From Limnohabitans lacus (GTDB lineage Bacteria; Pseudomonadota; Gammaproteobacteria; Burkholderiales; Burkholderiaceae_C): a stretch of 64,000 nt of DNA. The position numbers and the translations under genes are program-made. Under the pieces are notes generated by a model. That model worked only from the letters and a program-made list of their open reading frames with translations, had not been told where the DNA came from and did not search any database. Numbering within the stretch: the stretch's first letter is position 1; every line of letters starts with the position of its first letter. Location: contig NZ_JASGBH010000003.1 in the NCBI RefSeq assembly GCF_030053395.1, positions 248,001-312,000 on the forward strand, written 5' to 3'. This document shows, piece after piece, positions 42,294 through 51,071 of the stretch.

Positions 42294-43478
42294 TCAGATT
42301 GGGGGCTTTTCAGGTTGGCGTAAGGGATGTGTTTGGGCGAAATGTGTGGCCAGCAGGCTCAGCCCGATGGCGCCAAGCAGTCCCATGAGCCCTGCGAAGG
42401 GCAAAGCGCTCATCCCCTGGTGAACAATCGTCCAACCTCCCACGGTTGCACCGATAGCTTGGCCCGCGTACATGGCCGATGTGTTCAATGAAATAGAGGC
42501 CGATGCCAGCCAGGGTGCTTGTCCAGCCAATCGCGCCTGCTGTGCTGAGTTGGAAGAAAAGCCTCCCAGGCCCCAAAAACACAGTGCAACAGCCATCCCC
42601 GCAGCGGTTGAGACCCCAGGAGCGATCAGCAGGCACAGGCACATGAAAGACAATGAAATCAAGATGCAGCGAGAAGCCCCGATGCGGTCAATGAAGCGTG
42701 ACAGCAGCGCATTGCCGATAAAACCCATGCTGCCATAGGCCAACAGCATCAGGCTGAACTCGGACGGGCTGACATCAAAGCGCTCTTTGACATAGGGCGC
42801 CAGGTAGCTGAAAAGCACAAACTGGCCGGCAGCAAACATCATGGTGACACTCAATGTGACCCAGATGGTGCGTGAGGACAGTGTCTGCCGCCAGGCAGCA
42901 GTTGACAGGGCTGGGGGCAAGACTTTGGCTGGCATTTGCCGCCACAGCCAAGCAGCACCGAGCAAGGACAACGCGGCAATCAGGCCCATGGACCAACGCC
43001 AGCCGTAGTGTCCGCCGATCCAGGCTCCCAATGGCATGCCCAGCACCGAAGCCACAGACCACCCCAAAAACACGAAGGTCATGGCCTGGCCTCTTTGTTG
43101 CTCCTTGACCAGCAATCCAATGCAAGAGGCCGCCTGCGGTGTGAAGATGGCTGCGGCCACCATGGCCATGGCGCGAAAGCCGAGCAGGCTGTAAAAGCCC
43201 GGCGCCAGTGCCGCCAGAAGATGCCAAAGACCGTACCAAAGCAAACTGCCCACCAAGAGTTTGCGACGGTCCCAACCGGCCACAACGGCGGCCAACAGCG
43301 GGGCGCCAAAGCAGACGAGCAAGGCGCTGCTGGAGATCAATTGGCCAGCCGTGCTGACCGATACCCAAAGAGAGGCGACGATGTCGTTGAGGGTGCCGGC
43401 GGCCATCATGACGCCGGTGCCGATCACCACGTTGCCAAACATCATGGGCCAAAGGACTTGGGGCAGTCGCTGGCGCAT
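42294..43478 (-). CDS. MFS transporter (sugar-efflux/AraJ-like)
   Basis: Twelve-helix major facilitator protein of 394 residues. Blocks such as NVVIGTGVMMAAGTLNDIV and FVFLGWSVASVLGMPLGAWIGG HYGWRW resemble the AraJ/CynX-type drug or sugar efflux group. An ATG at 43478 and a TTG at 43496 are possible starts; the latter lies only 3 bp after the upstream gene's stop. It is cotranscribed with the D-2-hydroxyacid dehydrogenase gene, so it may move the matching hydroxy or keto acid. Confidence 0.83.
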   Translation of the reverse strand: MRQRLPQVLWPMMFGNVVIGTGVMMAAGTLNDIVASLWVSVSTAGQLISSSALLVCFGAPLLAAVVAGWDRRKLLVGSLLWYGLWHLLAALAPGFYSLLGFRAMAMVAAAIFTPQAASCIGLLVKEQQRGQAMTFVFLGWSVASVLGMPLGAWIGGHYGWRWSMGLIAALSLLGAAWLWRQMPAKVLPPALSTAAWRQTLSSRTIWVTLSVTMMFAAGQFVLFSYLAPYVKERFDVSPSEFSLMLLAYGSMGFIGNALLSRFIDRIGASRCILISLSFMCLCLLIAPGVSTAAGMAVALCFWGLGGFSSNSAQQARLAGQAPWLASASISLNTSAMYAGQAIGATVGGWTIVHQGMSALPFAGLMGLLGAIGLSLLATHFAQTHPLRQPEKPPI

Positions 43479-43499
43479 GCGCGAACCGGTGTTCAAAAC

Positions 43500-44507
43500 T
43501 CAGCGCCTGACTTGCAAAGCGCCAGGGTTGACGATGTTGGTGGGTGTGCCTTTGATGAAATTCACCACATTGTCAAAGGCCGCTCCAAAATACATCTCGT
43601 AGCTGTCTTTCTCGACGTACCCGATGTGCGGTGTGCAAATGCAGTTTTCCAGTCGCAGCAAGGCTGAACCTTGCAAGATGGGTTCGGATTCGAACACGTC
43701 GATCGCAGCCAGGCCTGGGTGGCCACGGTTCAAAGCGCTGATCAAGGCATTGGATTCGATCAGTTCAGCGCGGGATGTGTTCACAAACAAAGCCGTGGGC
43801 TTCATCAGACTCAGATCGTCTGCTTTCACGATGCCGGTGGTGGTTTCATTCAGACGCAGGTGAATACTCAAAATATCCGATTCTTCAAAAAAGGCTTCTC
43901 TGCTGCTGGATGCCTCAAAGCCATCTCGCGCGGCACGAACCCGCGATTCGTCAGACCCCCATATTTTCACTGTCATGCCAAAAGCTTTGCCGTAGCCTGC
44001 GACCAGTTGGCCGATCTTGCCGTAACCCCAAATGCCCAAGGTTTTGCCTTTGAGCACAGTGCCCAAACCAAAGTTGGCCGGCATGGCGCTGGATTTGAGA
44101 CCAGATTGTTGCCAAGCACCATGCTTGAGGTTGCTGATGTACTGGGGCAAACGGCGAGAGGCGGCCATGATCAAGGCCCAGGTCAACTCAGCCGGTGCCA
44201 CGGGAGAACCCACGCCTTCAGCCACAGCCACACCTCGTTCAGTGCAGGCTGCCAGGTCGATGTGACTGCCAACGCGACCGGTTTGTGCAATCAATTTGAG
44301 TTTGGGGAGTTTTTCCACCAAGGCTCGGTTGATGTCGGTGCGGTCACGGTTGAGCACGATCACATCGGCGTCCTTCAGGCGCACCGACAGCTGACCGATG
44401 CCTTTGATGGTGTTGGTGTAAACCTTGGCTGGGAAGGCTTCAAGCTTGCTAGCGCAGTCCAGTTTGCGGACCGCATCCTGGTAGTCGTCGAGGATCACAA
44501 TGTTCAT
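43500..44507 (-). CDS. D-2-hydroxyacid dehydrogenase family protein
   Basis: NAD-dependent 2-hydroxyacid dehydrogenase of 335 residues, the usual length. The cofactor motif LGIWGYGKIGQLVAGYG is near 150. The catalytic Arg lies in FVNTSRAELIE, Glu in GLAAIDVFESEPI and His in CTPHIGYVEKD. It interconverts a 2-hydroxy and a 2-keto acid, with D-3-phosphoglycerate-dehydrogenase-like members common in the family. ATG 44507 follows GGAGGG by only one base, an unusually tight spacing. A 16-bp perfect palindrome lies 35 bp upstream, so the gene pair is probably regulated by a dimeric repressor encoded elsewhere. Confidence 0.88.
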   Translation of the reverse strand: MNIVILDDYQDAVRKLDCASKLEAFPAKVYTNTIKGIGQLSVRLKDADVIVLNRDRTDINRALVEKLPKLKLIAQTGRVGSHIDLAACTERGVAVAEGVGSPVAPAELTWALIMAASRRLPQYISNLKHGAWQQSGLKSSAMPANFGLGTVLKGKTLGIWGYGKIGQLVAGYGKAFGMTVKIWGSDESRVRAARDGFEASSSREAFFEESDILSIHLRLNETTTGIVKADDLSLMKPTALFVNTSRAELIESNALISALNRGHPGLAAIDVFESEPILQGSALLRLENCICTPHIGYVEKDSYEMYFGAAFDNVVNFIKGTPTNIVNPGALQVRR

Positions 44508-44541
44508 CCCTCCATTGTGCCTTGCGCTGAAGGTGGGCAAG

Positions 44542-44557
44542 TGGTCTGATCAGACCA
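44542..44557. promoter_or_regulatory. Perfect 16-bp palindrome, GntR/FadR-type operator candidate
   Basis: TGGTCTGATCAGACCA is fully self-complementary and contains the TGGTC...GACCA halves typical of FadR-subfamily GntR operators. It lies 35 bp upstream of the D-2-hydroxyacid dehydrogenase start. Confidence 0.6.
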
Positions 44558-44579
44558 TTTGCTGAATTCTTGCCTTGAA

Positions 44580-44606
44580 GTTCTGCCCCATGCCCTGGGG
44601 CAGAAC
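44580..44606. repeat. Perfect hairpin GTTCTGCCCC/GGGGCAGAAC
   Basis: A 10-bp perfect stem with a 7-base loop ATGCCCT, downstream of the small protein gene on the minus strand. No T run follows. It shares the GAAGTTCTGYCCCC string with the repeat at 40646-40671, so it may be a relative, or may act as a terminator. Confidence 0.5.
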
Positions 44607-44649
44607 GCTCAGCTTGGGTCCGGGCAGCCTTTGCGCCGTCAAAGAGCGT

Positions 44650-44973
44650 TCAATGGCGGCCTTGTGCAGCTTCCATGGCCACCAATCGGTCCAACTCTGC
44701 ACAGACATCGGCCATGCGACCTGAGATCACCATGCGGCCGGCGCAGTCGGAACGTGGTTCTGATTCGGCCACCCGCAACACGCGCAATGTCGGGGCTTGG
44801 GCTACAGGCTTTTTGGCTGCAAGGACGCCGGCCATGGTGGGGCAGTTGGGGCGGCGCACCGTCCAGGCCGGGTGTACGCGAACAGCTGGCCGCTGGCGTG
44901 GAGCGGGGGCAGCACGGTGAAACGAAGTCAGTCCTTGAAACAGACCTGAAAGAGCAAGAAGAGCGATTCCCAT
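44650..44973 (-). CDS. Small conserved-type protein downstream of lexA
   Basis: Uncharacterised protein of 107 residues. It opens MGIALLALSGLFQGLTSFH, a likely signal or membrane segment, then an Arg/Pro-rich middle, and ends in the block CAGRMVISGRMADVCAELDRLV. I recall a similar ending in uncharacterised Comamonadaceae proteins, but could not check. AAAGG lies 6 bases before the ATG. It follows lexA by 126 bp on the same strand and might be read through from it. No function can be assigned. Confidence 0.6.
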   Translation of the reverse strand: MGIALLALSGLFQGLTSFHRAAPAPRQRPAVRVHPAWTVRRPNCPTMAGVLAAKKPVAQAPTLRVLRVAESEPRSDCAGRMVISGRMADVCAELDRLVAMEAAQGRH

Positions 44974-45099
44974 GTGAAACCTTTCAAAAGCATGGAGGTT
45001 GGACACAGGCAGGATTGCTGAAAAAGCCAATTGCATCAGGGCTGTTGGTTCAAACCGTCAGCGCCCGCCACCTGGTGCAATGGCCGTCGGAAAAGGGCC

Positions 45100-45771
45100 T
45101 TACATGAGCAAGGTGTTGCGGATCAAACCCACGGCCAGGCCTTCGATGTCGAAGGGTTCTTCGGGGTTGACCACGATGGTCTGGTAATCGGGGTTTTCGG
45201 GCAGCAATTCGATGCCGTGGGCCGTTTTGCGCAAACGCTTGACGGTGACTTCTTCGCCCAGGCGGGCCACCACGATTTGACCGTTGCGCACGTCTTTGGT
45301 GGATTTGACGGCCAGCAAATCGCCGTCCATGATGCCTGCGTCGCGCATGGACATGCCGCGCACACGCAAGAGGTAATCGGGTTGTTCGCTGAACAGGGTG
45401 CTTTCGACTTGGTAGGTTCGGTCCACATGCTCTTGGGCGAGAATGGGTGAACCGGCGGCCACGCGTCCGATCAGTGGCAAACTCAGTTGGGCCAGGCCGG
45501 GCAGGGTGAGGCTGAACAGATCGGACGGGGCCCGCAGGCTGCTGCGTGAACCGCCCTTGAGACGAATGCCGCGCGAGGTGCCGCTGACCAGTTCGATGGC
45601 GCCTTTGCGGGCCAAGGCCTTCAGGTGCTCTTCTGCAGCATTGGCCGACTTGAAGCCCAAAACGTTGGCGATCTCAGCCCGAGTGGGTGGCGCGCCGGTG
45701 TTGGCAATGGTGCTCTGGATGAGTTCCAGAATTTCTTGCTGCCGGGGCGTGAGTTTGGGGCTGTCGATCAT
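45100..45771 (-). CDS. lexA: LexA repressor
   Basis: SOS-response repressor and self-cleaving S24 protease of 223 residues. The N-terminal winged helix (1-70) includes [25 protein letters not shown]. The cleavage site is Ala106-Gly107 (VAAGSP), the nucleophile Ser141 (GMSMRDAG) and the base Lys178. AAGGA lies 7 bases before the ATG. Two CTGT-N8-CCAG boxes lie 29-63 bp upstream, so it represses itself. The divergent neighbour is an asparaginase gene. Confidence 0.97.
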   Translation of the reverse strand: MIDSPKLTPRQQEILELIQSTIANTGAPPTRAEIANVLGFKSANAAEEHLKALARKGAIELVSGTSRGIRLKGGSRSSLRAPSDLFSLTLPGLAQLSLPLIGRVAAGSPILAQEHVDRTYQVESTLFSEQPDYLLRVRGMSMRDAGIMDGDLLAVKSTKDVRNGQIVVARLGEEVTVKRLRKTAHGIELLPENPDYQTIVVNPEEPFDIEGLAVGLIRNTLLM

Positions 45772-45799
45772 GGCGTCTTCCTTGAGAAGTGGGGTGAAA

Positions 45800-45834
45800 C
45801 TGTTTTTTCATCCAGTGACTGTATTTTTAACCAG
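45800..45834. promoter_or_regulatory. Two tandem LexA (SOS) boxes
   Basis: CTGT-N8-CCAG occurs at 45800-45815 and again at 45819-45834, 19 bp apart, each one base off the CTGT-N8-ACAG consensus, with T-rich spacers. The site lies in the 74-bp lexA/asparaginase divergent gap, its right box ending 12 bp before the asparaginase start. Confidence 0.85.
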
Positions 45835-45845
45835 TTTTTGGGGCT

Positions 45846-46829
45846 GTGCAAGTGGGTCAGGCAAAAAAAATTGAAAAAGTGGTTGTTTTGGGCACAGGCG
45901 GCACCATTGCTGGCACTGCCGCCAGCGCCTCAGAGCAGGTGGCCTACACCGCAGCTCAGCTGGGCGTGGCGCAGCTGACGGCCGCATTGCCAGACCTTGA
46001 AAACCTGTTGAATGGCCGGCAGTTGGTGCTCGAGCAGGTGGCCCAACTCGACAGCAAGGACATGGATCACGCCACGTGGCAGCTGTTGGCTCAACGTTGC
46101 GCGCATTGGCTGGCACAGCCTGATGTGGGCGCCTTGCTGATCACCCATGGCACCGACACCATCGAAGAAACCGCTTGGTTTTTGCAGGCGGTCTTGCACC
46201 CCCACAAACCCGTGGTGATGGTCTGCGCCATGCGCCCGGCCAGCTCTGACGAGGCCGATGGCCCGCAAAATTTACGCGATGCCTTCGCTGTGAGTGCTCA
46301 GGCCCAGGCCGCAGGCGTCAGTGTGGTGTGCGCGGGTCTGATCCACAGTGCCCGCCATGTTCAAAAAGTCCATCCTTACCGTTTGGATGCCTTCAGTTCG
46401 GGCGATGCCGGTCCTTGGGGCTGGGTGTCAGAGGGCCAGGTGTGTTGGTCTGCAACCCACAGCAAGGATGACGCCCCGAGCGACATCGATTTTTCAAAAG
46501 ATTTTTTGGAAAATGATGTGAGCCATTGGCCCGTGGTGGATGTGGTGCTCAGCCATGCCGGTGCAAGTCGCCGCGTGGTGGATGCCTTGGTTCAGTCCGG
46601 CGTGGCAGGTTTGGTGGTGGCTGCTTCGGGCAATGGCACGGTGCACCACGCGGTGCAAGCCGCTTTAGAAGATGCACAGAAACAAGGCGTTCAAGTGCGA
46701 AGCAGCACGCGTTGCCAAGAGGGGCGAATTGTTGGCAAGCACTCGGCTTGGCCAGACATGGCGGGCTTGAGCCCACTGAAGGCACGCATCAGTTTGATGC
46801 TGGCCTTGCATCGCAAAACAGCGGTTTGA
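45846..46829 (+). CDS. Asparaginase
   Basis: Hydrolyses asparagine to aspartate and ammonia. It has 327 residues. Both catalytic threonine motifs are present: GTGGTIAGTA at the N-terminus and ITHGTDTIEETA near 98-110 with the Thr-Asp pair. A lysine-bearing SARHVQKVHPYRLDAF block follows. There is no signal peptide, so it should be cytoplasmic. No ATG is available: the GTG at 45846 is the best start, with GTG 45852 the alternative. The promoter region overlaps the LexA boxes, so damage-linked control is possible. Confidence 0.9.
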   Translation: MQVGQAKKIEKVVVLGTGGTIAGTAASASEQVAYTAAQLGVAQLTAALPDLENLLNGRQLVLEQVAQLDSKDMDHATWQLLAQRCAHWLAQPDVGALLITHGTDTIEETAWFLQAVLHPHKPVVMVCAMRPASSDEADGPQNLRDAFAVSAQAQAAGVSVVCAGLIHSARHVQKVHPYRLDAFSSGDAGPWGWVSEGQVCWSATHSKDDAPSDIDFSKDFLENDVSHWPVVDVVLSHAGASRRVVDALVQSGVAGLVVAASGNGTVHHAVQAALEDAQKQGVQVRSSTRCQEGRIVGKHSAWPDMAGLSPLKARISLMLALHRKTAV

Positions 46830-46845
46830 AGCGTGCACGCCATTG

Positions 46846-46872
46846 AAAAAGCCCGGCGAACCGGGCTTTGCA
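46846..46872 (-). terminator. Terminator of adk
   Basis: A perfect 9-bp stem AAAGCCCGG / CCGGGCTTT with a CGAA (minus strand TTCG) loop, followed by T5 on the minus strand. It also separates the convergent asparaginase gene. Confidence 0.85.
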
Positions 46873-46887
46873 AGTGAGCGTTTGGGA

Positions 46888-47607
<720 letters not shown>

Positions 47608-47629
47608 TCACGCGAGCCTCAAAGCTGGC

Positions 47630-48409
47630 TTACGCCGCCAAAAGGGCGCGCACGCGGTCCAAATCTTCGGGGGTGTCCACGCCGGGGCCGGGGGCCTCAT
47701 CGGTGATGTGCACGGCAATCCGGTGACCGTGCCACATGGCGCGCAACTGTTCCAGCGATTCCATGGTTTCGACGGGAGCCGGCGGCAACCGGGGAAACAG
47801 GCGCAAAAAGCCTGCCCGGTAGCCGTAAATGCCAACATGGCGCAGCGGTGCTGGGCTGGGCAAGCCCTTGAAGCCGCCCGGGGCCTGGCCATCACGCCAC
47901 CACGGAATGGGCGCGCGGCTGAAATACAGGGCCATTTGCCGCGCGTCGAGCACCACTTTGACCACGTTGGGGTTGGTGAATTCTTCGAGCAGGGCAATCG
48001 CGTGGGCGGCCGTGCTCATGCTGGCTTCGGGCCGTTGCATCAGCAAATCGGCCACATCGTTGATCAGCACGGGGTGTATCAAGGGCTCATCGCCCTGGAC
48101 ATTCACCACCACGGCATCGTCGGCCAATTTCAGCAACTCACAAGCTTCGGCCAGACGATCGCTCCCACTGACGTGGTCTTGGCGCGTGAGCAGGGCCTGA
48201 ATGCCATGGGCTTGGCAGGCTTGCACGATGCGTTCGTCATCGGCGGCCACCACGACGTGGCGGGCTTTGGACAGCAGGGCGCGTTGGGCCACACGCACCA
48301 CCATGGGCAGGCCGGCAATGTCGGCCAGGGGTTTGTTAGGCAGGCGGCTCGAAGCCATGCGTGCCGGAATCACCACGGTGAATCCCGTGGGCAGAAGGGC
48401 ATCTGTCAT
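47630..48409 (-). CDS. kdsB: 3-deoxy-manno-octulosonate cytidylyltransferase
   Basis: Activates KDO with CTP for lipopolysaccharide core synthesis. It has 259 residues. The nucleotidyltransferase signature [22 protein letters not shown] opens the protein, and NVQGDEPLI and the SRAPIPWWR block are typical of KdsB. It lies 9 bp after the Trm112-like gene. Together with lpxK upstream it forms an LPS assembly pair. Confidence 0.96.
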   Translation of the reverse strand: MTDALLPTGFTVVIPARMASSRLPNKPLADIAGLPMVVRVAQRALLSKARHVVVAADDERIVQACQAHGIQALLTRQDHVSGSDRLAEACELLKLADDAVVVNVQGDEPLIHPVLINDVADLLMQRPEASMSTAAHAIALLEEFTNPNVVKVVLDARQMALYFSRAPIPWWRDGQAPGGFKGLPSPAPLRHVGIYGYRAGFLRLFPRLPPAPVETMESLEQLRAMWHGHRIAVHITDEAPGPGVDTPEDLDRVRALLAA

Positions 48410-48418
48410 GGCTTGAAC

Positions 48419-48625
48419 TCAGAGTGAGGGGCGATCGGCGGCCAGTTTGGCGATCTCTTCATCGCTCAAGGTGCGGGCTTCGTTTTCCAGCAGGATGGGA
48501 ATGCCATGGCGCACGGGGTAGGCCAATCGGGCGCTGCGAGACAGCAGTTCTTGGCTCTCACGGTCGAAGTTCAAGGGGCCCTTGGTGACCGGGCAGACCA
48601 GCAGTTCAAGCAGTTTGGTATCCAT
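48419..48625 (-). CDS. Trm112 family protein
   Basis: Small protein of 68 residues: [18 protein letters not shown], then [18 protein letters not shown]. It matches the Trm112/YcaR family, a zinc-ribbon-like fold that in eukaryotes and archaea activates methyltransferases. Only one cysteine (Cys11) remains, as in many bacterial members. It is always found between lpxK and kdsB in relatives. The ATG at 48625 is used; upstream frame extension is not family-like. Confidence 0.9.
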   Translation of the reverse strand: MDTKLLELLVCPVTKGPLNFDRESQELLSRSARLAYPVRHGIPILLENEARTLSDEEIAKLAADRPSL

Positions 48626-48666
48626 GTGCCAATGATAACGGCCACAGCGGGGTGGCCGCTCGGCTG

Positions 48667-49659
48667 TCAGCGTTGGAGTCGCTGCGCCACCAAGGCGTCC
48701 AGCGCCTCCCAAAAGCGGCTTTCAGGGGACACCTGCAGAGGCACGGCCAATGCCGTGGGTTCGTGTGGCCACAGCTTGGCGGCGTCTTTTTCGGTGCACA
48801 GCCAGGTGCAGCCGGGTTCCGTGCTTTTCCAGTCGCTGTAGTCGTGGTGGTCAGGCAGGGCCAGGGTGGTGCTCAGTTGCAAACCGCTTTGGCGCAGCAT
48901 TTCAAAGAAGGCTTCTGGCCTGGCCAGACCGGCCACGGCCTGTAGAGGCTGGTTTTTCAAGCAGGCCAGCGGCACTTCTTGGTCGTCGCAAGTCAGCGCA
49001 TGGTCGGCCAATTGCCGGTGTGCCTGAAAGCCCCCTGTCACAGTCGATGACCCGGTGTGGACCAGCAAATCCACCGTCCGAGGCCAGGTTTCGCGCAGGG
49101 GGCCGGCTGGCAGCAGCCAGCCATTGCCAACACCGCGTTCGTCCATGACGCAAATTTCGATGTCGCGTGCCAGGGCCAAGTGTTGGAGCCCGTCGTCGCA
49201 AACCAGGACTTGCACATCGGGGTGGGCTTTGAGAAGTTCAAGCCCAGCCGCTGCACGCAAAGCCCCCACCCAGACGGGAGCCCCTGTGCTTTGGTGGATC
49301 AACAAGGGCTCATCGCCGACATCTTGCGGCAAGCTGTCAGCGGTCACGGCGCGGGTGTTGCGGGTTTGCCGTCCATGTCCACGTGAAATCACGCCCACAC
49401 GCAAGCCCTGGGCCATCAGGTGTTTGACCAGCGCGATCGTCATGGGTGTTTTGCCCGCGCCGCCGGCCACCACATTGCCTACCACGATGACCAAGGCCGG
49501 CAGTCGGTGGGTGGGCGAAAGACCCAATCGGTAGGCCAGGTTTCGCAGCGCTGTCAACCCGCCATACAGCCAAGACAAAGGCCACAAGATCGAAGCGATC
49601 GGTCCGCGGCGAAGCCAAACCTGGGGCAGGTGCAGCCGAAACCAGTGGGACAGGTTCAT
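48667..49659 (-). CDS. lpxK: Tetraacyldisaccharide 4'-kinase
   Basis: Inner-membrane-associated kinase of lipid A synthesis that phosphorylates the 4'-position of the disaccharide. It has 330 residues. An N-terminal membrane helix (about 20-40) is followed by the P-loop [13 protein letters not shown] and the RGHGRQ motif of LpxK. It starts 3 bp after exbD, so it is within the same transcript. Confidence 0.95.
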   Translation of the reverse strand: MNLSHWFRLHLPQVWLRRGPIASILWPLSWLYGGLTALRNLAYRLGLSPTHRLPALVIVVGNVVAGGAGKTPMTIALVKHLMAQGLRVGVISRGHGRQTRNTRAVTADSLPQDVGDEPLLIHQSTGAPVWVGALRAAAGLELLKAHPDVQVLVCDDGLQHLALARDIEICVMDERGVGNGWLLPAGPLRETWPRTVDLLVHTGSSTVTGGFQAHRQLADHALTCDDQEVPLACLKNQPLQAVAGLARPEAFFEMLRQSGLQLSTTLALPDHHDYSDWKSTEPGCTWLCTEKDAAKLWPHEPTALAVPLQVSPESRFWEALDALVAQRLQR

Positions 49660-49662
49660 GCC

Positions 49663-50085
49663 TTAGGGGCCCGAAGACTCACTGGACTGGGTTGCAAAAG
49701 TGATTTGCGATAAACCACTTTGACGCGCTGCTTCCATGGCATTGACCACCGATTGGTGGCTGGCCATGGCGTCAGCGCTGATCACCAAAGTGGCGTCTTT
49801 GGTGGCCAAGGGGATCAACAAGGCCGTCAAGGCACTGACCGAGCTGCCGCCTACGGGGGATTTGTTGATGGCGTATTGGCCTTGGGCCGTGACGCTCAAA
49901 ATGATTTGGTTCGGGCGTTCGGTTTGTTTTTGGGCATCCGCCGACGGCAAGTTGAGGTTGATCTCGGTCAGTCGCGACCAACTGGTGGTCAACATCAAGA
50001 AAATCAGCACCACCAACAGCACGTCAATGAAAGGGATCAGGTTGATTTCGGGCTCAGGGGTTCGCCGATTTTTCTTGAAATTCAC
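49663..50085 (-). CDS. exbD: Biopolymer transport protein ExbD/TolR
   Basis: Single-span inner-membrane protein of 140 residues that works with ExbB to couple the proton gradient to TonB-type transport. The helix INLIPFIDVLLVVLIFLML carries the essential Asp (FID). A periplasmic domain follows. The start is a GTG at 50085 (MNFKKNRRTPEPE). It lies 11 bp after exbB. TonB itself is not here. Confidence 0.93.
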   Translation of the reverse strand: MNFKKNRRTPEPEINLIPFIDVLLVVLIFLMLTTSWSRLTEINLNLPSADAQKQTERPNQIILSVTAQGQYAINKSPVGGSSVSALTALLIPLATKDATLVISADAMASHQSVVNAMEAARQSGLSQITFATQSSESSGP

Positions 50086-50096
50086 AATGCACTTTC

Positions 50097-50714
50097 TCAG
50101 TTGCGAAGTTGAACCACATGGCGTGCAAAACGCTCCGCTGAAACTTCAAGTGCCAGAAGGTGGCGATCCGCAATGCCCCTGAAATACCGCCAGAACATCA
50201 AGGTCGGAATGGCCACAATCAAGCCGAATGCCGTGTTGTACAAGGCCACGGAAATGCCATGCGCCAATTGAGCGGGTTGGTTGGCTGCGGGTGTGGATGC
50301 TCCAAAAATCTCAATCATGCCGACCACGGTGCCCAGCAAACCTAACAGTGGCGCCACGGAGGCAATCGTGCCCAAGGTGGGCAAATAACGCTCTAAGTGA
50401 TGCGCAGCGATGCGGCCAGACATCTCCATGCTGGTTTTCACATCTTCATCGCTGGCTTGCGGATTTTTTTGAAGGCATCGCAATCCGCTGGCCAGCACCG
50501 GCCCCAAAAGGCCGGCACTCTCGAGCTGGTGCAGGCTTTCCTCACTTGGAAAACCGCGCCGTGTGGCCTCCATGGCTTGCTCCATCACCTTGGGGGGGAA
50601 GACCTTGTTGGTTTGCAACTGAAAAAGCCGCTCAAGGATCAATGCCACGGCCAAGATGGAGCACAGAATCAAAGGCCAGATGGGCCAACCTGCGGCTTGT
50701 ATGATGGACAACAA
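50097..50714 (-). CDS. exbB: MotA/TolQ/ExbB proton channel family protein
   Basis: Three-helix inner-membrane channel subunit of 205 residues. An N-terminal helix (about 10-30) precedes a cytoplasmic domain and the core pair LPTLGTIASVAPLLGLLGTVVGMIEIF and ALYNTAFGLIVAIPTLMFWRYFRG. The start is a TTG at 50714 with AAGGA 6 bases upstream. It heads the exbB-exbD-lpxK-trm112-kdsB-adk run. The 357-bp region before it is shared with divergent xseA. Confidence 0.93.
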   Translation of the reverse strand: MLSIIQAAGWPIWPLILCSILAVALILERLFQLQTNKVFPPKVMEQAMEATRRGFPSEESLHQLESAGLLGPVLASGLRCLQKNPQASDEDVKTSMEMSGRIAAHHLERYLPTLGTIASVAPLLGLLGTVVGMIEIFGASTPAANQPAQLAHGISVALYNTAFGLIVAIPTLMFWRYFRGIADRHLLALEVSAERFARHVVQLRN

Positions 50715-51071
50715 AACAATTCCTTCCTGATGGACAAAGGTCGCAAACGTTTGAGATTATGGACGAAGGGGGCCGTCGAATTGTTCATGGCTGCAGTTCG
50801 GCCTGAAGACTCTTTTTTCTGTGGATAACTTTGTGCAAAACTTGTCTGCGAGAACAGGTTTGAATACTTGAGTTTCCTGTGGTTTATCAGGGTTTTCTCT
50901 GAATTTTCAAAAAATAACCAATTAAATCAATGACTTGGAGCGGTGGTGCGCGTGGTCCTGTTCGAAGTGTGCCGTTGAGTGCCGCTGCAGCTGACTTGTG
51001 GAGTACTGAGCCTTGCAGTGATGCCGCATGGCAATCAAAATGGTCTTCTAAACCCTATGAAATCGACATTG
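50715..51071. other. Divergent exbB/xseA intergenic region
   Basis: These 357 bp have no recognisable gene. They are AT-richer than the flanks (50860-50935), carry promoters for both sides by position, and include a perfect DnaA-box sequence TGTGGATAA at 50820-50828 and a near match TGTGGTTTA about 57 bp on. Confidence 0.55.
50820..50828 (-). promoter_or_regulatory. DnaA-box match
   Basis: TGTGGATAA, the complement of the 9-bp TTATCCACA consensus, occurs once perfectly in the exbB/xseA spacer. A single box is expected now and then by chance, so a role in regulation is only a possibility. Confidence 0.35.
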
